A program made the translations under genes and the position numbers. This document shows, piece by piece, positions 41,543 to 48,816 of a stretch of 64,000 nt of DNA; position 1 is the stretch's first letter; the number at the start of each line of letters is the position of its first letter. The stretch covers positions 211,481 through 275,480 of the forward strand of contig JBAYTZ010000006.1 in NCBI GenBank assembly GCA_041675285.1, given 5' to 3'. Below the pieces are notes generated by a model. That model did not search any database and was not told the origin of the DNA. It saw nothing but the letters and a program-made list of their open reading frames with translations. The DNA comes from Candidatus Delongbacteria bacterium. Lineage in GTDB: Bacteria; CAIWAD01.

Positions 41543-43597
41543 CTATCGGATCACGGCTTGGAAGAGGTCTTCGTTCAGGCTGGCCAGAATGGCCGCTGCA
41601 GCGTCGAACTGGTGCTCGCTGCGGTCCTTGGTGGGATCCCAGCCCGCCTCGGTCCACGGCCGCCCATCGCGGGCGCGGCAGGCCTGCACGCCCTGCGCCA
41701 CGCGCGCCTTCGTGGCGATGAGGCCACCGCCCACGCGCTCTTTGATGTCCCCGGGCAAGAGCCAGATGGTGGGCGCCTCGTGGTAGACCTTGGCCGTCAC
41801 AAGGAGGGCCTTGGCATAGGCCAGGCCCTTCAAGGCCGCGGCGCTCTGGGCTCCGCTGGACGGGGTCTCGCAGCAGAGTAGGCTCGGGCGGAACCGGGCC
41901 AGGAAGTCGCGGATCCCAGTGGCCAGGATCTCTAGCCGCTGGCCATCGTCGTCCGCCTTGCGAATGCCCAGCTTCTTGTCACTGGGCGACGTGCAGAGCG
42001 TGGTCATGGCCACGGGCCACCAGAGGTCGACATCGACGGCCACTAGGGCGAAGTGGGTGAAAGAGGGGTCCATGCCCACCACGATCCGCCGGCTCGAGTG
42101 GGGCACCCGAATCGCCGGGGCGGACACGGGGGGCAGTAGCCCGGCGTCCGGCGCGCTGTGGGCGGCCTGGGCCGCTGGCGTGGCCTTCACGATGGTGGCC
42201 CGCAGCTTCTTGTAGGCGGCCCGGCGCTTGGCGTACTGGCGCAGAAACGGCTTGGCATCGGTGGCCACGTTCGTGACGGCGCTGTCGATGAAGTCGTAGA
42301 CGTCGCCCCGGGTCTTGCCTGGCGCTGCGCGCATGACGCGCCCCACGCGCTGCTCCACACGCCCTTCAGCCTTGGCCGGGAAGGTGAGGAGCAGGGTGTT
42401 GAGCTCAGGGATGTTGAGGCCTTCGTCGGCGACCGTAGAGGCGAAGAGTACGCGCACGTGGCCTTCACGCACGGCGCGCCGGATGAGCCGCCGGGCGTCC
42501 TTCTTGACCTTGCCGGCCAGGAGTTCGCCCTGGATTCCCCGAGCCTTGGCGGCTTCGAAGAGCGGTAAGAGATGGTCTTCCACGCGCGTGGACAGCACCA
42601 GGATTACGCGCTCCTCGTCCTGGTACAGGGCCTCCAGCGTCTCCAGCAGGAGCGTGTTGCGGTCCGCGTCCCGGGCCAGGGCTTCCGCCAGGGCCTGGTA
42701 ATCCTCGGCGCCCTGGTAGGGGAACGTGAAGCTCGTGTGGACCTCGTGCACGACGGCCGGCACCAGGTAGCCGGCGGCGAGCAGGTCCTCCTGGCGGGTC
42801 TCATGCAGGATGGGACCGAAGGTGTGCAGGAGCTTGGGCGTCAGCCCGTCTTCCCGGTCGGGTGTGGCGGTCAGCGCCAAGCGCCAAGCAGCCGGGCTGG
42901 CGTTCACCACGCGGTCAAACGTGCTGGCCGGGCAGTGGTGGCCTTCATCCAGGATCAGGCAGCCGAAACCGGCCAGGTGCCGCGCAAGCGCGTCCGCGGG
43001 CATCTTGGCCAGGGTTTGGACCGTGGCCACTTGAATGGGCGCGGTCTTTCCGGGCGCCACGCCTAGGTGCTCGTCCAGCTCCTCTTCCCACTGCTCCTTC
43101 AAGTCCAGCGTGTGGACGAGGACCAGCGTGCGCTGTCCGATCTCCACCAGAGCGGCCAGGGCCGTGAGGGTCTTCCCGCCGCCGGCGGGGATCACCACCA
43201 CACCCTGGGTTCGGGTAACCATGGCCTCCTTGGCGGCCAGCTGATAGGGGCGCAGCTCAACGCGCATCGCCGGCAGCGTGCTGGGCGCCAGGGGGACCCG
43301 GCTGCGCCGATCCTCGATGCCCGGCCAGGGCAACACGTGTTCGCGCAAAAGGCCCACGGCGCCGCGGGGCATGCACCACCGGCCGCGCTCATCCACGTGG
43401 AAACCGTCCAGGCGCTTGGGGATCAGGCGCCAGACGCCTTCCACCCGCTCGCGCGGGGTTTGCACGCCCCGGGCCTTGGCCTTCTGAAAGGCGGGGTTCG
43501 GATACGACAAGGCCTGCTCCAGGAGCTCGCGCACGCGCGGGGGCAGGTCCCGGAGCGGGATTCGGATCAGGCTGTCCACCAGGATGGGCGCGCTCAT
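41543..43597 (-). CDS. Superfamily 2 helicase fused to a RuvC-like resolvase
   Basis: The protein has 684 residues from MSAPILVDSLIRIPL, whose ATG overlaps the upstream stop. Residues ~1-480 are an SF2 helicase: LRPYQLAAKEAMV, VIPAGGGKTLTAL (motif I), LILDEGHHCP (II), LALTATPDREDG (III), VLFASTVADEGLNIPELN (V) and EQRVGRVMRAAPG (VI). After a Pro/Ala linker, residues ~500-684 are RuvC-like: VVGMDPSFTHFALVAVDVD (first Asp), CCETPSSGAQSAAALKGLA (Glu), DIKERVGGGLIATKARVAQG and SEHQFDAAAAILAS (final Asp). Branch migration and Holliday-junction cutting would thus reside in one chain. No stop or frameshift lies between the parts. Confidence 0.85.
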   Translation of the reverse strand: MSAPILVDSLIRIPLRDLPPRVRELLEQALSYPNPAFQKAKARGVQTPRERVEGVWRLIPKRLDGFHVDERGRWCMPRGAVGLLREHVLPWPGIEDRRSRVPLAPSTLPAMRVELRPYQLAAKEAMVTRTQGVVVIPAGGGKTLTALAALVEIGQRTLVLVHTLDLKEQWEEELDEHLGVAPGKTAPIQVATVQTLAKMPADALARHLAGFGCLILDEGHHCPASTFDRVVNASPAAWRLALTATPDREDGLTPKLLHTFGPILHETRQEDLLAAGYLVPAVVHEVHTSFTFPYQGAEDYQALAEALARDADRNTLLLETLEALYQDEERVILVLSTRVEDHLLPLFEAAKARGIQGELLAGKVKKDARRLIRRAVREGHVRVLFASTVADEGLNIPELNTLLLTFPAKAEGRVEQRVGRVMRAAPGKTRGDVYDFIDSAVTNVATDAKPFLRQYAKRRAAYKKLRATIVKATPAAQAAHSAPDAGLLPPVSAPAIRVPHSSRRIVVGMDPSFTHFALVAVDVDLWWPVAMTTLCTSPSDKKLGIRKADDDGQRLEILATGIRDFLARFRPSLLCCETPSSGAQSAAALKGLAYAKALLVTAKVYHEAPTIWLLPGDIKERVGGGLIATKARVAQGVQACRARDGRPWTEAGWDPTKDRSEHQFDAAAAILASLNEDLFQAVIR

Positions 43598-43857
43598 GTT
43601 TCGGGCCCTTCTGTGGCGGCTTGGTAGGCGCTGACAGCGTCTGCAAGTTTGCGCCCGCCACTGAAATCGACACCGACCTTGACGGTGGCCACAAGGGAGC
43701 ACGCTGCCTCCACCACGGGCCGCATTGTCTCCAGCGCAGTGAGCGCATCGCGCGCATGCCCGGCCATCCGCGACCGGCCGATGCCGTCCAGATAGGCGGC
43801 GAGATCGATCATGTGCTCGGCTGTCAGGGCTAGATCCAAGGGCTTGTTCATGCTCAT
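43594..43857 (-). CDS. Small phage protein, unknown
   Basis: The protein has 87 residues, helical (LALTAEHMIDLAAYLDGIGR, DALTALETMRPVVEAACSLV). Overlaps the genes on both sides by 4 nt, so translationally coupled to the helicases. No recognised family. Confidence 0.5.
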   Translation of the reverse strand: MSMNKPLDLALTAEHMIDLAAYLDGIGRSRMAGHARDALTALETMRPVVEAACSLVATVKVGVDFSGGRKLADAVSAYQAATEGPET

Positions 43858-45872
43858 GCGAAGGGGTCCTCCGGGTCGGCTAAGAAGGACCCAATGGCCG
43901 CTACCTCGCGCGAGAGCATGCCGCCCGGGATGGCCTTCAGGAACTGCTTGCCGTAGGCCTTGGTGCTCACCCGACCGTCCAGCAGCAGCACCACACCGCG
44001 GTCGTCATGCCGGCGGATCAGCCGGCCAAAGATTTGCCGCCAAGTGATGAGGGCCGTGGGCAGGCTGTGCTTGTGGAACCAGCCCTTGGGGTCTTGCTCG
44101 GCGATGTAGTCCATCACGGGATCCGTGGGAGATGGAAAGGGCAGGCGGTCCAAGGCGACCAGGGACAAGCTCTCCCCCGGCACGTCCACGCCCTGGAAGA
44201 AGGTCCGTGTGGCGAAGAGCACGCTGGACACGTCTTCCTTGAAGCGAGCCATGAGCTGGGTGGAGGGGGCATCCCCCTGGCAGTGGCACCGGTAGCCCAT
44301 CCGCGTGAACTCCGAAGCCAGCAGCTGGTGGGCGGTCTTCAATGCCTGGCTGGACGTGAAAAGCAGGAGGGCCCGGCCGCCGCTGGCCTGGACGGCCACG
44401 TAGAGATGGTCATGCACGTACTCGCGGTGGGCCGGGTCCGTGGGCTCAGGCAGTCCATCCGGCACCACTAGGAGGGCCGCTCGCCCGAAGTCGAACGGGC
44501 TGGGCAGCACGAGCTGGCGTGTGCAAGCGTCCAGCCCAATGCGCTCGCGGATGAAGCTGAAGTTCTCGCGCGTAGTGGTCAGCGTCGCGCTGGTGGCGAT
44601 CACGGGCTTCCAGGGGAGCAGGGCCAGTTGCAGGAAGGGCGCGATGGAGACCGGCTTGCCCTTGAGCTTCCAACTCTCGCCCGATGCCCCGTCCTGGCGC
44701 TCCACCCAGTACACCCACTCGGCGTGCTCCTGCCAGACAAGGGCCTTCACGCGTTTGGCCAGTTGGCTGCACTGCTCCTTCTGGCGCTCCAGCTGGGCGT
44801 GCTCCTTGCTCTCCGCCTCGTACTGGGCCTGCTGGGCGCGCAGCTCCTGATAGGCATGGCGCAGGGCCTCCAGGATGGGATCCTCATCGATGAGCCCGGG
44901 GAGCTTGATGCGGTTCGAGCCCTGGGCCGCGTGCTTGAAGCTCATCAGCTTGATGGCCCGGGACAGGTTCTCCGCCGCATGGTCCAGGGCCTCGTAGCCC
45001 GCCCGGGACAAGTGGCGCTTGAATCCGCGAAAACTCCAACGGCCGATCTCTTCGCCCGCGAAATCGCTGCCGATGTCGGGCATCTCGTGGGCTTCGTCGC
45101 AGATCAGCACGTCGAACTCGGGCAGGATGCTGGCCATGCCGCCCGTGGCGGCCTGGACCTTTAGGTGGGCGAAGAGCAGGTGGTAATTGCAGACCACCAC
45201 GTGGGCTTCTTTGGCCTCTTCCACGGCTGCCTTGTGGTAGCAGGTCAGCGTGCAGCCCGCGCACTCACTCGTGTCACCAATTGCGAAGTGGCGCCACACG
45301 CGTGACGTCACCTTGAAGGGCAGCTCGCTGGCATCGCCCGTGCTGGTATGGTTCGCCCAGTCCAGCACGCGGTCGAACTCTACTTGGTCGCCATCCGCGA
45401 CGCCGGCAAAGAGAATGCTACGCTGCTCCATGAGGCGGTCGGCGCACAAAAAGTTCGAGCGGCCCTTGAGCAGGGCGAACGTGAACGGCACGGGCAGCAC
45501 ACCCTGCAGAAAGGGCAAGTCCTTCTGCACCAGCTGCTCCTGCAGGGCAATGTTGGCTGTCGCAATGAGCACGCGCTGCCCAGTGGCCAGGGCGTGCTGG
45601 ATGGCGGGCACGGAGTAGGCAAGCGACTTTCCAACTCCGCAGGGCGCTTCGATCATGATGCTGCGACCGTCCGCCAGGGCGGCCTCGACCTCGCTGGCCA
45701 TGACGCGCTGGCTTTCGCGGAGCACGAAGCCAGGCAGCTTTTGGGCTAGCAGCCCGCCGGGGCCGAAGACTTCCTCCGCCGTGAACAGGGGAACCGGGGG
45801 CAGCGGGTCGCCGGGCAGGGAGAGAAGGTCCTCTGGCAAAATGGGCCAAGTCGCGGGATCGGTGTGGGGCAT
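43854..45872 (-). CDS. DinG/XPD-type helicase
   Basis: The product has 672 residues from MPHTDPATWPILPED, chosen for AGCGGAG upstream; longer starts at 45914 and beyond are possible. Motif I is IEAPCGVGKSLAYSVPAI. Cysteines for an Fe-S cluster are in NFLCADRL and SECAGCTLTCYH. Motif II is VLICDEAHEMP, later LPFPSPTDPVM and WRQIFGRLIRRHDDRG (motif VI) follow. DinG-type enzymes unwind DNA 5'-3' and remove D-loops or R-loops; this fits the recombination-rich replication operon. Confidence 0.85.
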   Translation of the reverse strand: MPHTDPATWPILPEDLLSLPGDPLPPVPLFTAEEVFGPGGLLAQKLPGFVLRESQRVMASEVEAALADGRSIMIEAPCGVGKSLAYSVPAIQHALATGQRVLIATANIALQEQLVQKDLPFLQGVLPVPFTFALLKGRSNFLCADRLMEQRSILFAGVADGDQVEFDRVLDWANHTSTGDASELPFKVTSRVWRHFAIGDTSECAGCTLTCYHKAAVEEAKEAHVVVCNYHLLFAHLKVQAATGGMASILPEFDVLICDEAHEMPDIGSDFAGEEIGRWSFRGFKRHLSRAGYEALDHAAENLSRAIKLMSFKHAAQGSNRIKLPGLIDEDPILEALRHAYQELRAQQAQYEAESKEHAQLERQKEQCSQLAKRVKALVWQEHAEWVYWVERQDGASGESWKLKGKPVSIAPFLQLALLPWKPVIATSATLTTTRENFSFIRERIGLDACTRQLVLPSPFDFGRAALLVVPDGLPEPTDPAHREYVHDHLYVAVQASGGRALLLFTSSQALKTAHQLLASEFTRMGYRCHCQGDAPSTQLMARFKEDVSSVLFATRTFFQGVDVPGESLSLVALDRLPFPSPTDPVMDYIAEQDPKGWFHKHSLPTALITWRQIFGRLIRRHDDRGVVLLLDGRVSTKAYGKQFLKAIPGGMLSREVAAIGSFLADPEDPFA

Positions 45873-45957
45873 CGGGCGGCGCTCCGCTAAGGGTGAAAAA
45901 AGCGGCCCGGCCATTGGCAGGGGAACCAGCTGGCCGGGCTTGGGGGGAGCGTCCGGA

Positions 45958-46725
45958 TCAATCGAAGGGGTCGGCCTCGCCCGTACCCGCGCCGCCGTCG
46001 TTCTTGGCATGACGCAGGTTCTCCTCCTCACCAGACACCCAGTTCAGGGCTTCGGTGAGCCGCGCCGCCGGGAGCTGGCGGATCTGCTTGATCGCGAAGC
46101 GCGCCAGAAAGTCGGCCATCATCTGGGCGCCCTGGGCGTCGCCCAACGCCGCCTTCAAGGCCTTGAGCCGCTCGATGAGGGCGCTTCCTTCGTCCTGGGT
46201 GATGATGGCGGGGGGATCGGGCTGTTTGGTGCTGCCGCTGCTGCCGCCCTTCTGATCGTCGTCGTCGCGGTCCTTGGTGAGGTCGTAGAGCTCCTGGGCC
46301 GCCAGCTGGGCACGCAGCTCGGGGGTGATCGGGGCTTCGGGCAGGATGGTATAGGTCGTGTCCTTGGCCTTCTGGCCCGTGCGCTCGACCTCGAAGATCT
46401 GGGTGTCGATGTTGTACTTGGCGTCCATCTTCGACACCTGCTTGAAGAAGGTTTTCGAATTCTCGAAGACCTTCAGGGCCCGGAAGACGTAGGTCTTGTC
46501 CACCAGCTCGATGATGGCCACGTTCATCGAGGTCTTCAGGCTCTTCTCTTTGCCGCAGCCTTCCTTCCAGTCGTGGTAGGTGGTGCCGTCCCAGTACACC
46601 TCGCGGATGTGTGGGTTGCCCAGGAAGACGAGCAGGTGCTTGTCGCCATCGTCGAACTTGATGTAGCGCCCCGTCTCGACCGTGTGCTGCTCGTAGCGCT
46701 CGTTCATGCTGTCAAACCGGCCCAT
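45958..46725 (-). CDS. Phage single-stranded DNA-binding protein (putative)
   Basis: The protein has 255 residues from MGRFDSMNERYEQHTVETGR. Beta-rich N-terminal ~160 residues (KHLLVFLGNPHIREVYWDGT, VAIIELVDKTYVFRALKVF), then a flexible Gly/Ser/Asp linker and an acidic C-terminus ending GEADPFD, the usual SSB tail that recruits partners. Position at the head of the replication operon agrees. Fold inference is by pattern only. Confidence 0.6.
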   Translation of the reverse strand: MGRFDSMNERYEQHTVETGRYIKFDDGDKHLLVFLGNPHIREVYWDGTTYHDWKEGCGKEKSLKTSMNVAIIELVDKTYVFRALKVFENSKTFFKQVSKMDAKYNIDTQIFEVERTGQKAKDTTYTILPEAPITPELRAQLAAQELYDLTKDRDDDDQKGGSSGSTKQPDPPAIITQDEGSALIERLKALKAALGDAQGAQMMADFLARFAIKQIRQLPAARLTEALNWVSGEEENLRHAKNDGGAGTGEADPFD

Positions 46726-46750
46726 GGTGGGACCTCCGTTATGGTTGGGG

Positions 46751-47047
46751 TTAGTGCGTGTTGGAAATGGTGCCCAGGAGTTGGGCGATGGCGGGGTAGG
46801 GGCGCAGGTTGAGATTGGCCCCCACCACGGGTTTGGCGCGCAGGCTTTCCAGTGGTTCAAGACAGGCCCGAAAGGCGGTCTCGATGGAGGCCGAAAGACG
46901 CTCGGCCACGGTGGTGCTGATGTTGGCCTCGGCCGCAACGCCACCGAACTCCAGCGCCAGGATCAAAAAAGCGGCCTTGACGCGGCCGGCGACCTCATCG
47001 GCAGTCGTGGGGTCAGTCGTGGCGGGGGTCGCATCGGGCATGCTCAT
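46751..47047 (-). CDS. Small phage protein, unknown
   Basis: The product has 98 residues. Thr/Pro/Ala-rich start, then VKAAFLILALEFGGVAAEAN and AFRACLEPLESLRAKP helices. It is the first gene after the second copy of the 58-bp repeat and leads the replication operon. No family recognised. Confidence 0.5.
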   Translation of the reverse strand: MSMPDATPATTDPTTADEVAGRVKAAFLILALEFGGVAAEANISTTVAERLSASIETAFRACLEPLESLRAKPVVGANLNLRPYPAIAQLLGTISNTH

Positions 47048-47051
47048 CCGG

Positions 47052-47109
47052 GTCTCCTTGGTCGTTTCCTTACAAGGGCGCGGGAAAACAGGCCAAAGGG
47101 GACAGGGGG
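47052..47109 (-). promoter_or_regulatory. 58-bp perfect repeat upstream of the replication operon, copy 2
   Basis: Identical to 34139-34196. It exactly fills the gap between the sigma-like gene stop (47111) and the ribosome site of the gene starting at 47047. Confidence 0.75.
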
Positions 47110-47110
47110 G

Positions 47111-47812
47111 TCACATATTTTTCTTCAATCGGCCCAGCAGGCGCTGATAGCGCTTTTTGATTGTGTCGTGGGGGATGTGCCACTGCTCGGCCAGCTCGGC
47201 CATGTTGTAACCGTAGACGTAGATGCCGACGAGCAAATCGCGGTCGCCATCCGTGATGGGCAGGTCATTGATCTGAACTAGCAGCGACTCGTATCCATCT
47301 TCCCGCTCGTCCGCGGCGCGGTCGTCTTGGACGGACTCGTCGGCTACAGTTTCAACACGATCTGCTTGCTGGTAGTCCCGGATTCCCAACAGGACCATTA
47401 GGCGCCTGCGGGCGTCGTCCATAATCCTCTTCTCCAGGTAGGGGTCCGCCAGGCGCTCGGTCGATAGGGTCTGCAGCACCTCCAGGAACGCCAGCACCAC
47501 GGCGCTCTCCAAGTCGGCTTGGCTGTCGCGGCCATGGCTGCCATAGCGCCCGACTAGGCTGTGCAATGGCGGGTTGTAGCTGACCAGCAGCCAGAGCTGG
47601 ATGCTGGCGCTTGTGGGGTGTCCCGCCTGCAAGCGCTGGATGACGGCGGCCAGGGCGGCCCGCCGTTCATCATGTCGGCCTTTTCCCTCGGGGCCCAGTA
47701 GTGCCAGGAACGCCTCCATAGTGGCCGGCAGCGCGGCCTCCTCCGTCGCCAAGGCCTGGTAATGGGCAATGGACTCGGGCGTGTAGGCTTGGGCTCGTTT
47801 GGTGGGCAGCAT
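47111..47812 (-). CDS. Sigma-70-like transcription factor
   Basis: The protein has 233 residues with a GGAGC ribosome site. A helical region near NPPLHSLVGRYGSHGRDSQA to LESAVVLAFLEVLQTL recalls sigma region 2. The C-terminal DLPITDGDRDLLVGIYVYGY then NMAELAEQWHIPHDTIKKRY is a region-4 helix-turn-helix. It leads the replication operon, so it is a candidate phage sigma or activator. Confidence 0.6.
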   Translation of the reverse strand: MLPTKRAQAYTPESIAHYQALATEEAALPATMEAFLALLGPEGKGRHDERRAALAAVIQRLQAGHPTSASIQLWLLVSYNPPLHSLVGRYGSHGRDSQADLESAVVLAFLEVLQTLSTERLADPYLEKRIMDDARRRLMVLLGIRDYQQADRVETVADESVQDDRAADEREDGYESLLVQINDLPITDGDRDLLVGIYVYGYNMAELAEQWHIPHDTIKKRYQRLLGRLKKNM

Positions 47813-48568
47813 GGCCGCTCCAGCGCTGGGTCAGCGCCGGCGCGGCAACGCCGGAAGGCAGGATCAGGGCCCGGGCGCAAGGGTGTGCGCGCCGGAGCCG
47901 ACAGGTGTAGGTTTGGACAGAGTCCACCCAGGGGGACCTGGACACAGAGCTCCCCTGACCCGTGCCTGCACGGGTTTCTTGGGCACACAACGGCCCTAGG
48001 CTGGACGGTCCGCGGGCTCTACCGGGGATCAACCGGCAGGCGAACTGTCAGCCCTGGCTATGCGCGCAGGGTCGGATTGGATCTGGAAATGGAAAGTGAG
48101 AAGATCGGCCGAAGTGCGGCGCGGGTGGGAGTCGTGGGGGTCATGGATGCTCCAGCTGAGATAGGGTGCGGAATCCAGAACCACTGTCAGATGGCGCTGG
48201 CTCCCTGATTTTGACCTAATGCGAAACCGAGTCGTGACAGTGTTCCAGCTGGCGAACACCCGGGCCCTCACGGGTACCCGCGACTCGGTTTCGGTAATTC
48301 AGTCGTGACACGAGCTGAAAACGGCGCGTGTCTCGCGCGGGAAATTAACGAAAAGAGGGGGTCGTGAGGTACCTGGTGGGAATGTCCGCCAGGAACACGG
48401 AGGCAAGCTGTTTGAAGCTGGTGAGAAAGTCAAGCTGAAGAATTCCCCATTCAAAAGCTGGGGAGAGTTTTCTCTGAGTGTGGGCTTTTCCTCTTTTTTT
48501 CCGGCCCAAGGTGCAAGACATTCTGACTACCACCCCCCACCGAATCACACACAGCGCAGGAGTTCATG
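47813..48568. other. Non-coding regulatory or origin region
   Basis: About 750 bp without a supported gene between the leftward replication operon and rightward accessory genes. It carries the nested inverted repeats (48222-48293), the repeated decamer AGTCGTGACA (48230-48239 and 48301-48310) and AT-richer sequence after 48340. Open frames here lack ribosome sites. Confidence 0.5.
48222..48293. repeat. Long inverted repeat enclosing smaller palindromes
   Basis: Thirteen-base perfect arms (CGAAACCGAGTCG and its complement at 48281-48293) enclose a 6-bp inverted repeat GTGTTC/GAACAC (48240-48259) and a 10-bp palindrome CGGGTACCCG (48271-48280). It folds as a branched structure in RNA or as a cruciform in DNA. 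Confidence 0.75.
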
Positions 48569-48744
48569 ATGGCCTACACAAAGGTCGTGTTGATGAATCT
48601 CAACAACGGGCGAGTGGAAAAAGCCCCGGTTGGGTTCAAGTGGACAATGATGTTTTTGAGCTTCTTCCGGTACTCTTCCGCGACGGTTGAAAGGGGGCCA
48701 TCATCAAAGTTCTATTAACACTTACAATTTTTGAGCTGATTTGA
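48569..48744 (+). pseudogene. Decayed small membrane-protein gene (frameshift plus TGA)
   Basis: From an ATG with AGGAG 6 nt upstream the frame reads MAYTKVVLMNLNNGRVEKAP then VGFKWTMMF. Coding sense then moves to another frame, ELLPVLFRDG, stops at TGA (48688-48690), and resumes KGAIIKVLLTLTIF. Relatives read GFSWTTLFFGFF-(P/V)-x-LFRGDWKW, a small membrane protein family in phages and bacteria. One T is missing from the T5 run at 48653-48657, and TGA replaces the Trp codon. A 49-residue shifted product could still be made. Confidence 0.5.
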
Positions 48745-48816
48745 TCAACTCTCTAATTGTTGGGGCTTAACCTCAAATTGCTTTTGCATCATTATTCTGA
48801 TTAAAGGAGAATTCTA

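Noticed and set aside
47873..48271. Short minus-strand genes in the 47.8-48.3 kb gap
   Set aside because: Frames cross the nested inverted repeats and lack ribosome sites.
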